Source: Clostridia bacterium (GTDB taxonomy: Bacteria; Bacillota; Clostridia; Christensenellales; CAG-314). Taken from it: DNA of 64,000 nucleotides. The DNA lies in contig JAQVMT010000010.1 of assembly GCA_028703495.1 (NCBI GenBank), positions 1-64,000 on the forward strand, written 5' to 3'. Every line of letters begins with the position of its first letter. Position 1 is the first letter of the stretch. The translations under genes were made by a program, and so were the position numbers. Shown here in pieces: positions 8,265 through 16,343 of the stretch. The notes below the pieces were generated by a model that worked only from the letters and a program-made list of their open reading frames with translations, searched no databases and was not told the DNA's origin.

Positions 8265-9317
8265 ATGAAATGCTTGGTTATCGATGGAACGCAGGATGAG
8301 TTAGTGGTGGAAGTGATAGCCGACGAACGGATATTCGGCGGCTTTTTCGCGGAGGACCGAAAGGAGCACAGCGAAATAATCGATGTTGCTATCGAAGGCG
8401 TTCTCAAAAGAGCCGAGCTGAACGTTGCGGATTTGGATTGCATAGCCTGTTGTGTGGGCGCGGGATCGTTTACGGGGATTCGCGTGGGAATCGCGACTGT
8501 GTTGGGCTTAAATTTTCCGTACGGTAAAAAGCTGATTTCCTTCAATTCCTTTGAGGTGCTTGCATATAATGATAAAGGATACCGCGACTGTGTGGTTTTC
8601 GGCAAGGGGGCGGTTTTTGCCGCCGAATATGACAAGCTTGACCAATTGAAGCCGCCCGAACAGGTGGATGAGGAATACGTCAACGGCTTGGAGAGCTACT
8701 CATGTTACGGCGAGGGCTTTGACAGGCTGTCGGCGATAGCTTCTGTGGTGCGCGACAAATACGATAAAGGTATGTTTTCTCAAAAGCTATCTCCTATGTA
8801 TCTTCAGCAATCGCAGGCGGAAAAGGAAAGGGAGAGGAAGCTTATGCGGGAGCGCGAACGCGAGCACGTTCTCTGTTCCATCGAGGAGGTTAACCTATCT
8901 GAGGACAACGCAGAGGAGCTTGCCGCGCTAGAACTCAAATGCTTCGGAAAGGAAGCTTGGAGCGAAAGCATGATTCGCGGTGAATTTATGTATTCAAACT
9001 CGGTCGGATTGGCGTACCGCATAGACGGTCGGGCGATTGCATACGGAATTATCGAAACGGTTTTGGATGAGGCGCATATAAGCACCTGCGGAGTAATTCC
9101 CGAATACAGGGGGTTGGGTGTCGGATCCATGCTTGTCGGGACGCTTATCGAAATGGCTCGCGACAACGGAGCCACAGCCGCTTTATTGGAAGTAAAAGCC
9201 GATAATTATGCCGCTATTACGCTCTATAAGAAGCTGGGCTTTCGAAGCTTCGGACTAAGGAAGCATTATTATCCCGACCGCAAGGATGCCTTGTTAATGC
9301 GATGCGCGCTAAAATGA
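8265..9317 (+). CDS. tsaB: TsaB-RimI fusion: t6A biosynthesis protein and GNAT acetyltransferase
   Basis: A two-domain protein of 350 residues. Residues 1 to about 190 are TsaB, an inactive ASKHA-fold partner of TsaD, with the family motif GAGSFTGIRVGIATVLG. A charged helical linker (KERERKLMREREREH) leads to a GNAT domain (about 205-350) like RimI, the S18 alanine N-acetyltransferase, with the acetyl-CoA motif VIPEYRGLGVGSMLVG and the C-terminal LYKKLGFRSFGLRKHYY. tsaB and rimI are normally adjacent genes, and fused forms occur in Clostridia. Start ATG 8265 is preceded by AAGGGG. The stop region (GCGCTAAAATGAGCTTG) is copied several times in the downstream gap. Confidence 0.9.
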   Translation: MKCLVIDGTQDELVVEVIADERIFGGFFAEDRKEHSEIIDVAIEGVLKRAELNVADLDCIACCVGAGSFTGIRVGIATVLGLNFPYGKKLISFNSFEVLAYNDKGYRDCVVFGKGAVFAAEYDKLDQLKPPEQVDEEYVNGLESYSCYGEGFDRLSAIASVVRDKYDKGMFSQKLSPMYLQQSQAEKERERKLMREREREHVLCSIEEVNLSEDNAEELAALELKCFGKEAWSESMIRGEFMYSNSVGLAYRIDGRAIAYGIIETVLDEAHISTCGVIPEYRGLGVGSMLVGTLIEMARDNGATAALLEVKADNYAAITLYKKLGFRSFGLRKHYYPDRKDALLMRCALK

Positions 9318-9525
9318 GCTTGACACTGCAGATGCGTTGTGGGTTGAAGTAAGCATAACTAACAACACATTGCTTATGCGTATGCGCTAAAATGAGCTTG
9401 GCACTTATGCACAAAGGTGCGGTGTACGCCGAAATGAGTTCGCACTGCAGATGCGTTGTAGGTTGAAGTAAGCATAACTAACAACATATTGCTTATGCGT
9501 ATGCTCGCTAAAATAATTTTAGCAC
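9302..9525 (+). repeat. Compound direct repeat derived from the end of tsaB-rimI
   Basis: The last codons and stop of the gene (GCGCTAAAATGAGCTTG) recur around 9385, 9428 (diverged) and 9506 (diverged). A 61-bp block at 9324-9384 recurs at 9443-9503 with two mismatches (offset 119 bp). The whole gap to the next gene is made of these units. Confidence 0.9.
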
Positions 9526-9537
9526 GAGGGTTGTGAT

Positions 9538-10278
9538 ATGAATATAGAAATAAACGGGCTGAAAACCTGTTATACGGAAGAGGATGGCGAACACGTCGTC
9601 CTCTTTTTGCATGGTTGGGGGCAAGACCAAAATTCTCTGCTTTGTTTGCGTAAGGAAATGGCGCGTTTCGGAATTGATTACGGATATCTTGCTTTGGACC
9701 TTTGGGGCTTCGGGCAAAGTCAAACACCGATTGAGGTTTGGGGTGTCGAGGATTACGCCCGCTCGGTGAGCATTTTGACAGATAAGCTGTTTCCCGACAG
9801 AAAGCTTGTTGTTGTCGGTCACAGCTTCGGAGGCAGAGTGGCTGTCTGTTTTGCAGCCGATTATCCGCAGAAGGTTGAAAAGCTGATATTATTGGCTTCC
9901 GCAGGTGTGAAAAATCGCAGTTTTCGTGTAAAAGCAAGGATTTTTCGATACAAATTGCTTAAAAGGTTGTCGCCCGAAAAAGCAAGGATTTTTGCAGAAA
10001 GGAGAGCAAGCGCGGATTACAATGCCGCAAACGGAAGCTTAAAACAAATTCTGGTAAAGACTGTTAACCAAAGCATTTTGCCCTTTGCCGATCGCGTAGT
10101 TGCACCTACATTGCTTGTGTATGGCAAGCAAGACACGCAAACTCCGCCGAAGGTGGGAAAAAGGCTGTCAAAGCACATAAAAAACTCGCACCTGATCCTT
10201 TTGGATAACGCCGATCACTTCGCCTTTGCTTCAAGAGCCGACGTCTTTGCGCAAATCATTGCTTGCTTTTTGGAGTGA
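9538..10278 (+). CDS. Alpha/beta hydrolase
   Basis: A 246-residue alpha/beta hydrolase fold protein with the full triad pattern. The nucleophile elbow is GHSFGG, the acid is Asp in YGKQDTQTP, and the base is His in NADHFAF. The oxyanion segment is LHGWGQD near residue 26. There is no signal peptide, so it should be cytoplasmic. It ends 64 bp before murF, and neighbouring wall-precursor genes suggest co-expression, but the substrate cannot be inferred. ATG 9538 follows GAGGG. Confidence 0.85.
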   Translation: MNIEINGLKTCYTEEDGEHVVLFLHGWGQDQNSLLCLRKEMARFGIDYGYLALDLWGFGQSQTPIEVWGVEDYARSVSILTDKLFPDRKLVVVGHSFGGRVAVCFAADYPQKVEKLILLASAGVKNRSFRVKARIFRYKLLKRLSPEKARIFAERRASADYNAANGSLKQILVKTVNQSILPFADRVVAPTLLVYGKQDTQTPPKVGKRLSKHIKNSHLILLDNADHFAFASRADVFAQIIACFLE

Positions 10279-10342
10279 CAACCATTAACTCGGAACGCGG
10301 TAGGGCGGCTGATCGGCGACCGTATCGCAAAAATGGGGGAAT

Positions 10343-12154
10343 ATGTTATTTGAGAATTTTGCGGTAGGACTGCTCCTTTCGGGTATTGCTATCGTACCTG
10401 CGGTCGTCCGAGTTCTCGGCGCGGCATCGTGCGTATTGTGTTCTCTGTGTTTTTTGCGCTTTTTACAGCACAACGGCTACGGCTTCGGCGGAGTAATCAA
10501 ATCGTTGGCTGCTACGTCCAAATATTTCTTTGTAAGCTATTTGCTTATCGTTGCAGAGCTTGTGCTTCGGGCGGTTTTCAAAGAAAAGAGCATTGCACTT
10601 TTTTCGCTTACGCTTAATGCTTCGGAGCTTATGTCGATATCGGTTTGGCTTGCAGAAGCTGCTTTGTGTACGGTTTTCTTTATTATATATGCAAGGAAAG
10701 AATATCGAAAACGGCTTGTGTTTACAGCCAGAGTGGTGCGGATTTGCGTTTGTGAGGCTCTTGTCGCACTTTGCTTGAGTCTTTTTTCGCCTTCGTTGGC
10801 GTTTTTTGCTATTCCCATTCTTCCGTATTCGGCTGTGGTATTGCTTACCCCCGTCGAGTATGCGATTATGCGGTATTACATAAGAAAGGGAAAGCGCAAA
10901 TTACGTCAAGTAAAGCCCTTCGTAATTGCGGTTACTGGCAGCTATGGCAAGACAAGCGTTAAAAATATGATCGGTGGCGTGCTTTCCGAGAGCTTTCCGA
11001 CCGTCATCTCGCCCGACAGCTTCAACACACCCTCGGGAGTCGCGCTTACTCTAAATCGCCATATGAAGTCTGACACGAGAGTGCTGGTGCTTGAAATGGG
11101 AGCGCGCCGAAAGGGCGATATTGCCGAGCTTTGCAAAATAGCTCCGCCGGATATGGCGATAATTACGGGCGTAACGGCACAGCACCTACAGACGTTCAAA
11201 ACGATTGAGGCTATCGTACAAACCAAAACCGAAGTTTGTCATAATATGAAACGCGGCGGCATAGTATTATTTGACGGCGACAATCCACGGCTTGCGGATC
11301 GGATTGCTGAAATTGAATCGATAAATCCAAAACATGCAATCTTCTTGCCTGTTAAAATATGCGCGTTTGTCGATACGAAAAGCCTGTTTTCCGAGGTTAA
11401 AAGCGATAAGTTCGCCGAAAAACAAGAAATAACAGATGTCGCAAGGACGGTAAAAGTCTGCAATGGAGCGTTTGTTGAGGCTGCCGCCTCTCCCGAAGTG
11501 CGGGAAAGCCCCGATGGATTTACCAGAGAAGTGATACTGAATGTGGACGGCAAACTGCTTAAAGCGGCTCAAGCCCGTTTCAGGAAAAATTTCGATACAA
11601 AAAACCAATCCCGCGAAACACAATCCCCGAAAAAGCAAGTCGAAGCGATGAGGCTAAATCCCAAAATAGTGGGAAAATACGCACAAAATATCGCATTTGC
11701 GGCGGGGGCGGCAAGAATTATGGGGGTTTCGGCTGTCGAGGTTAGCGACAGAATCAACCGTCTGCCGCAGATCCCTCATCGATTAGAGGTATATAGGAAA
11801 AACGACATAATCATTGTCGATGACAGCTACAATGCCAATATCGAGGGAGTGGCTTGCGCCGTTGAGCTTGTAAAGCAGCTGGGGCATCGCCGACACGTTT
11901 TGACCTGCGGTATTGTGGAGCTTGGCAAACGGCAGTACGAGGAAAATTATCGGTTGGGCAGGCTGTTGGGCTTTTGCGATATCGTCACCGTCTTCGGACA
12001 AAATACCGTCGCACTGTCGGCAGGGGCAAGGAGCGTTGGACGATGTAAGGTTATTTCTGTCGGGGATGTATTCGAGGGAGTTAAGAAATTGCGTGACATA
12101 ATGCAAAAGGGCGACGTGCTTCTCTTCCTCAACGACATTCCCGATACCGAATAA
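10343..12154 (+). CDS. murF: MurF-type Mur ligase with N-terminal membrane domain
   Basis: A 603-residue protein. Residues 1 to about 185 form five or six membrane segments. The rest is a Mur ligase: P-loop GSYGKTS at about residues 198-204, central domain with LEMGARRKGDIAELC and ITGVTAQHLQTF, and C-terminal domain with IIVDDSYNANIEG, the MurF substrate signature. MurF adds D-Ala-D-Ala to UDP-MurNAc-tripeptide. ddl, which makes that dipeptide, is immediately downstream, which supports the call. The membrane-anchored form is known in Clostridia but not standard. A polar insertion (about residues 345-435) separates the central and C-terminal domains. ATG 10343 is preceded by GGGGG. Confidence 0.85.
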   Translation: MLFENFAVGLLLSGIAIVPAVVRVLGAASCVLCSLCFLRFLQHNGYGFGGVIKSLAATSKYFFVSYLLIVAELVLRAVFKEKSIALFSLTLNASELMSISVWLAEAALCTVFFIIYARKEYRKRLVFTARVVRICVCEALVALCLSLFSPSLAFFAIPILPYSAVVLLTPVEYAIMRYYIRKGKRKLRQVKPFVIAVTGSYGKTSVKNMIGGVLSESFPTVISPDSFNTPSGVALTLNRHMKSDTRVLVLEMGARRKGDIAELCKIAPPDMAIITGVTAQHLQTFKTIEAIVQTKTEVCHNMKRGGIVLFDGDNPRLADRIAEIESINPKHAIFLPVKICAFVDTKSLFSEVKSDKFAEKQEITDVARTVKVCNGAFVEAAASPEVRESPDGFTREVILNVDGKLLKAAQARFRKNFDTKNQSRETQSPKKQVEAMRLNPKIVGKYAQNIAFAAGAARIMGVSAVEVSDRINRLPQIPHRLEVYRKNDIIIVDDSYNANIEGVACAVELVKQLGHRRHVLTCGIVELGKRQYEENYRLGRLLGFCDIVTVFGQNTVALSAGARSVGRCKVISVGDVFEGVKKLRDIMQKGDVLLFLNDIPDTE

Positions 12155-12239
12155 TGCCGTATACGACAATTCGTCATGGTGAAAAGTCTATCTAACCACA
12201 AATTCTCACGTCTTAGGAAAGCAAGGTTGCCTATATTGA

Positions 12240-12257
12240 GATATTCCCGATACGGAA
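12240..12257 (+). repeat. Short diverged copy of the end of murF
   Basis: GATATTCCCGATACGGAA (12240-12257) matches GACATTCCCGATACCGAA at the end of murF (12134-12151) in 16 of 18 positions, offset 106 bp. Short, so weaker than the other cases. Confidence 0.45.
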
Positions 12258-12289
12258 GCAATAAGAAACGGGAAAGCTTCGGAGGTAAG

Positions 12290-13360
12290 ATGAATATAGC
12301 GGTTATTTACGGAGGAAAAAGTGTCGAACACGACATCAGTATAATCACGGGCAAGCAGGTGGCTTGCGCTCTGTCCAAACACAATGTCGTTGAAATATAC
12401 ATCGACAGGAGGGGCGTTTGGCGGTTGGCGGAGGACATTCAGCCAAGGGATTTTGTCGAGCAACGTACAAACAGATGGAAGGAGGTGCATTTCCGTCCCG
12501 CCTCCGATAGCTTGTATAGGAAAAATCGGAAAGTGTTTCGTTGCGATGCCGCCGTATTGGCTCTGCACGGCGTAAACGGAGAGGACGGAAGCGTTTCGGG
12601 AGTTTTACAGCTTGCCGATATTCCATGCGTTCCCTCGGGAATATGCGCCTGCGCGGTCGCTATGGACAAGGCTGTTTTCAAGGTTTTTCTGGAAGGGCTG
12701 AAGCTGCCGATTTTGCCGTATATTGTCACGAACAGTGGCAGTTCGTACAACGAAGTATGCAATCTCGTGCAAGAAAGTGTACCTTTTCCGTTGATATTAA
12801 AGCCATCGAGGTGCGGAAGCAGCATCGGAATCGAAAAGGTCGAGGACATCGACGAATTGTCGGAAGCCCTGAAAAGAGCGCGGCAGTTCGACGATTGCAC
12901 GGTAATAGAGCATGCCTTGACCGATTTCTTCGAGGTTAACTGCGCCGTTTATGCAGATGACGGAAAGTTTGTAGTCAGCGACTTGGAAAAGCCGATACGA
13001 AGCAGTGATATTTTATCCTTTGCCGACAAGTATGTAAGCGGCGGAAAGTTTAAGAAGAGAGATTTCCCCTTCCATTTTGACAAGGAGGAGGAAGTAAAGC
13101 AGACCGCCGAATTGCTGTATGCTCGTCTAAATGCAGACGGCGTTATGAGAGTGGACTTTATGGTGGACAACGTGAGCGGTATTCCGTATGTATTGGAGGT
13201 CAATTCAATTCCCGGTTCGCTTGCATACTACCTGTTCGGTGCAAACGTCGGCAAGCACGTCGAAAATCTGATCGAGGAAGCTATTGCGCATCATTTGAGA
13301 GAAAAAGCGATCACGAGGACTTTTTCAAGCAATGTCCTTGCGATGCGGGGTAAGAAATAA
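12290..13360 (+). CDS. ddl: D-alanine--D-alanine ligase
   Basis: A 356-residue ATP-grasp ligase joining two D-Ala for the peptidoglycan stem. N-terminal motif VIYGGKSVEHDISIITG, LHGVNGEDGSVSGVL, the ATP-grasp loop segment PSRCGSSIGIEKV, and the C-terminal metal-binding VLEVNSIPGSLAYYLF are all present. Start ATG 12290 has GGAGG nine bases upstream; the longer frame from 12176 includes the diverged murF-end copy and is not credible. The stop overlaps the next gene by one base (TAATGA), indicating translational coupling. Confidence 0.93.
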   Translation: MNIAVIYGGKSVEHDISIITGKQVACALSKHNVVEIYIDRRGVWRLAEDIQPRDFVEQRTNRWKEVHFRPASDSLYRKNRKVFRCDAAVLALHGVNGEDGSVSGVLQLADIPCVPSGICACAVAMDKAVFKVFLEGLKLPILPYIVTNSGSSYNEVCNLVQESVPFPLILKPSRCGSSIGIEKVEDIDELSEALKRARQFDDCTVIEHALTDFFEVNCAVYADDGKFVVSDLEKPIRSSDILSFADKYVSGGKFKKRDFPFHFDKEEEVKQTAELLYARLNADGVMRVDFMVDNVSGIPYVLEVNSIPGSLAYYLFGANVGKHVENLIEEAIAHHLREKAITRTFSSNVLAMRGKK

Positions 13361-14364
13361 TGACCTTTCGGGCAAAAACGGGAATACTGATTTTTGTTGC
13401 GCTGTTGTTGCTTATGCCGATGCTGCTTGCGGACAAACTGTTCGTTCTCACTGAAATAAAGCTTGAAGAACGCGAGTATAAGGGTGTTTTAATAGTTTGG
13501 CACGTCGAAAGCTTTGAGGGAGGAATGGGAAGCCGTATTTCTTGGCTTAAAAGAAAGGGCAACTCCTTCGCCAAAACGAAGAGCGGACTGTTTGTCGAGG
13601 TAATGAAAATGACTGCCGAGCAAACGGTAGACGCGTTGGAAAAGGGTGAACGCTTCGATGTCATTTCCTATCCGCACAGCTTGGGAAAAAAGCTTGCGCC
13701 CTATTTGGCTAAGTACGGCGGAGCGGTAAGCATAAGCAACGCATATGCACAAAGCGGAAAAAGTGCGATGTGCGCAGTGGCGTATATGTGCGGCGGATAT
13801 GCACTGATCGCACGAGAAAGCACGGTTAAGGAGTACGGTGACATTTTAGAGTTGCCATTGCTTTCGGGAGAAATGACCGCCGGCAAAAGTAAAGCTCCTA
13901 TATGCAAGGTCGTGTGGGGGAGCAACGGCAATTCGCCCGAAACAGCGTTTGCCGCACTCGGTTTCACTCAAGAGCAAACCGAATCGGTCGCGCGGACATT
14001 CCCGCCGTACACACAATATCAAGCGTACGCCGAGTTTATCAATGGTCGAACGGTAACCTTGTTGGGAACGCAAAGAGATCTAAGCCGCATAACCAATCGT
14101 CAAAAGCAAGGCTTCGAGGCGGTCGAGTATTTGTTTGTCGGAGGTTATACCGACTTGGTGCAGTACGTTTCGGTCTGTGCCGACACGGATATGGAGGAAA
14201 TATCCCAAAGCTTTATTGAATACCTCACGTCCGTATCCGTTCAAAGCTCGCTTGTTTCCATAGAGATGTATAACGTGTGCGGATTGGAAATCTATACCGC
14301 CGCGCCCTACACGGAGATGGAGAAAGCCCTTAACGGCAACATATTTGTTCCCGAAGTGTTTTGA
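13360..14364 (+). CDS. Membrane-anchored solute-binding-like protein of unknown role
   Basis: A 334-residue protein with an N-terminal signal anchor (about residues 7-25) and no lipobox. The remainder resembles the type 2 periplasmic binding fold of ABC sugar-binding proteins: an opening strand LIVWHVESFEGG, GSRISWLKRK, then KMTAEQTVDALEKGERFDVISYPHSLGKKL, where the binding proteins have their first-lobe loop. It overlaps ddl by one base, so it belongs to the wall operon, far from any permease. No transporter partner is present here. It could sense or hold a wall precursor or sugar; this is inference only. Confidence 0.7.
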   Translation: MTFRAKTGILIFVALLLLMPMLLADKLFVLTEIKLEEREYKGVLIVWHVESFEGGMGSRISWLKRKGNSFAKTKSGLFVEVMKMTAEQTVDALEKGERFDVISYPHSLGKKLAPYLAKYGGAVSISNAYAQSGKSAMCAVAYMCGGYALIARESTVKEYGDILELPLLSGEMTAGKSKAPICKVVWGSNGNSPETAFAALGFTQEQTESVARTFPPYTQYQAYAEFINGRTVTLLGTQRDLSRITNRQKQGFEAVEYLFVGGYTDLVQYVSVCADTDMEEISQSFIEYLTSVSVQSSLVSIEMYNVCGLEIYTAAPYTEMEKALNGNIFVPEVF

Positions 14365-14469
14365 CGGTAAAAGCCCTTGAAGTAATATGTTATTGGCAAG
14401 GCTTTATGGGCTTTTCGGCGACAAATTGGTGTCTGCGGCATAAAAATGCAAACTGAAATGCAAAAACAC

Positions 14470-14498
14470 TTGTAATTAAAGTCAATTTGATGTATGAT
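14470..14498 (+). promoter_or_regulatory. Possible promoter of murB
   Basis: TTGTAA (14470-14475), 17-bp spacer, TATGAT (14493-14498), ending 11 bp before the GTG start. Confidence 0.45.
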
Positions 14499-14509
14499 AG
14501 GAGTAATAG

Positions 14510-15397
14510 GTGAAATTTGAGCGTTTGCTGTTCGATATTGACGGAGTTAAGGTAAATAAGGACGTGAGCTTCGGCTCGATAACCACAATGGGAGTGGGAG
14601 GAAAGGCGGCTTACGTTGTCCAGCCTTGTTGCACGGAAGCTTTGGAAAAGGTTATGCGATTGTGCGATGCGCAGGGTGTGAGGAGGAAGGCTTTCGGAGC
14701 GGGTTCCAATATTATCGCACCCGACAATGGCTACGAGGGAGTAATAATCCTGTTCGGAAGGTTTATGTCGAATATCGAAGGCGACAAAAGCCGTGTTGTT
14801 TGTCAAAGCGGAGCCAAGCTCTCTATGCTTGCGAAGTATTCCGAGGTCTATTCCTTGGGCGGAGGGGAATTTTTGAGTTGCATTCCCGGGACCGTCGGCG
14901 GAGGAACGGTTTCCAACGCAGGATGCTTCGGCGGAGAGTGTTCGCAGATAATCCGACGTGTATTTTTGACCGACGGCAATCGAAGAACGGATATGACGGC
15001 TGAGGAGCTGGGGTTTGGATACCGATCCTGCGATTTGCCCGAAGGATACGTTATTTACGCTGTTGAGTACAGGTTCGAAAGGGCTTACTACGATGTCGGC
15101 GAACGGATACGGCGTATGAAGGAAGTCAAGGCAAAAACTCAACCTGTCAATACTCGTTGTGCGGGGAGCGTCTTTAAGAGGACGGGAGAATATATTCCCG
15201 CAAAGCGAATCGATGAATTGGGGCTTAAAGGACTTTGCGTCAACGGAGCCGCAGTCAGCTACAGGCATGCGGGCTTTATTGTCAACGACGGGACTGCGAC
15301 CCAAAAGGACATCGTCGAGCTTATCGAGCTGATAAGAGAGGAGGTCCGCAAGCAGGACGGAAGGGAATTGACGTTGGAGGTTGAATTGCTCGGATAA
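14510..15397 (+). CDS. murB: UDP-N-acetylenolpyruvoylglucosamine reductase
   Basis: A 295-residue FAD enzyme that reduces enolpyruvyl-UDP-GlcNAc to UDP-MurNAc. FAD-binding motifs GAGSNIIAPD and CIPGTVGGGTVSNAGCFGG are present. The proton-donor serine lies in CAGSVFKR and the C-terminal glutamate region is LEVELLG. It is the short type II MurB of Firmicutes. The start is GTG 14510 with AGGAG at 14499-14503. A PHP hydrolase gene follows within a few bases to tens of bases. Confidence 0.95.
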   Translation: MKFERLLFDIDGVKVNKDVSFGSITTMGVGGKAAYVVQPCCTEALEKVMRLCDAQGVRRKAFGAGSNIIAPDNGYEGVIILFGRFMSNIEGDKSRVVCQSGAKLSMLAKYSEVYSLGGGEFLSCIPGTVGGGTVSNAGCFGGECSQIIRRVFLTDGNRRTDMTAEELGFGYRSCDLPEGYVIYAVEYRFERAYYDVGERIRRMKEVKAKTQPVNTRCAGSVFKRTGEYIPAKRIDELGLKGLCVNGAAVSYRHAGFIVNDGTATQKDIVELIELIREEVRKQDGRELTLEVELLG

Positions 15398-15487
15398 ATT
15401 ACTATGATACGGAATGCATTGACAAGAGCGTTGAGTTTTGATCCGAGAGGTCTTATGTTTCACCCAAAAGATAAAGCGGGTAGATTT

Positions 15488-16240
15488 ATGGTAAAACAGG
15501 AAGAAATCGTTGCGGATTTGCATACGCATACGAGATATAGCCATGGAAAGGGTTTGATCTTCGATAATGTGGAGCAAGCAAAGAAGATCGGGCTTATGCA
15601 AATCGGAATAAGCGACCACGGAGTCAAGCATATGTTATTCGGCTTGAGAAAGTGGAAGGTCAAAGAAGCTCGGGATATTGTCGACAGATTAAACGGCGAC
15701 GGTATCGAGGTTCTTTTCGGCGTTGAGGCGAATATTCTCGACAGCAAAGGCAATTTGGACAGCGTCGGGAAGTATTCGGATTATTTCGATTATGTAATTG
15801 CGGGCTATCATAAGGCATCCTTGCCATCCAATCCGGCAGAATTCTTCAGGTGGAATATGTCCGCTATCTGTATGGGCAACAGCCGTAAGAATTCCGACAG
15901 GGTAAGACGGCATACAAAGGCTTATATCGAGGCAATTAAAAGCGGACGTGTCAATATTATCAGCCACCCCAATCTGGATATGAGCATCGATGTGATAGAG
16001 GTCGGCAAAGCCGCAAGGGATTACGGCGTGCTTATGGAGCTCAACGGAAAAAGAGTAATGATGTCGGATGACGACATTTGTGAGCTGGTAAACCTCAACG
16101 TCAATTTTATTTTAAGCTCCGATGCCCACAGCGTGCGCAGAGTTGGCGACTTTTCCGTCCCGCTCGCCGTCGTAAACAGATTGAATATACCCGCAAGACT
16201 TATCGCAAACACACATATTTTGAATTTCAAGAAACGCTAG
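15488..16240 (+). CDS. PHP-domain phosphoesterase
   Basis: A PHP metal-dependent hydrolase, YcdX-like. The first metal motif is DLHTHTRYSHG near the N-terminus, then ISDHG, GVEANI, HPNLD and the final SSDAH, giving the His/Asp ligand set. Substrate unknown; relatives hydrolyse phosphate esters. Three in-frame starts exist. 15404 has no SD; 15455 has GAGAGG but at a short distance; 15488 gives the family-typical short lead before DLHTHT and was chosen with moderate certainty. In many Firmicutes the genes after murB are rapZ, yvcK and whiA; here this gene and the Mrr-like gene stand in that place. Confidence 0.85.
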   Translation: MVKQEEIVADLHTHTRYSHGKGLIFDNVEQAKKIGLMQIGISDHGVKHMLFGLRKWKVKEARDIVDRLNGDGIEVLFGVEANILDSKGNLDSVGKYSDYFDYVIAGYHKASLPSNPAEFFRWNMSAICMGNSRKNSDRVRRHTKAYIEAIKSGRVNIISHPNLDMSIDVIEVGKAARDYGVLMELNGKRVMMSDDDICELVNLNVNFILSSDAHSVRRVGDFSVPLAVVNRLNIPARLIANTHILNFKKR

Positions 16241-16259
16241 TCCCTTGGACAATGCGTAG

Positions 16260-16296
16260 CTTTTGCGTTCCCCTTTGTCGGGAACAACCGCAAAAG
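16260..16296. other. Long hairpin between the PHP and Mrr-fusion genes
   Basis: Outer arms CTTTTGCG (16260-16267) and CGCAAAAG (16289-16296) and inner arms TTCCC (16268-16272) and GGGAA (16280-16284) form an extended stem with a small CAAC-type bulge. No U-tract follows directly, so it is not a simple terminator. Confidence 0.5.
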
Positions 16297-16343
16297 ACGT
16301 TTTCGCATAGCTTAAATATGCGTCGAATCCAAATCGGAGTTGT

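Noticed and set aside
14390-15631. 413-codon frame on the minus strand opposite murB
   Set aside because: Murb on the plus strand has all family motifs and a good start context; the minus-strand frame is a shadow of codon bias.
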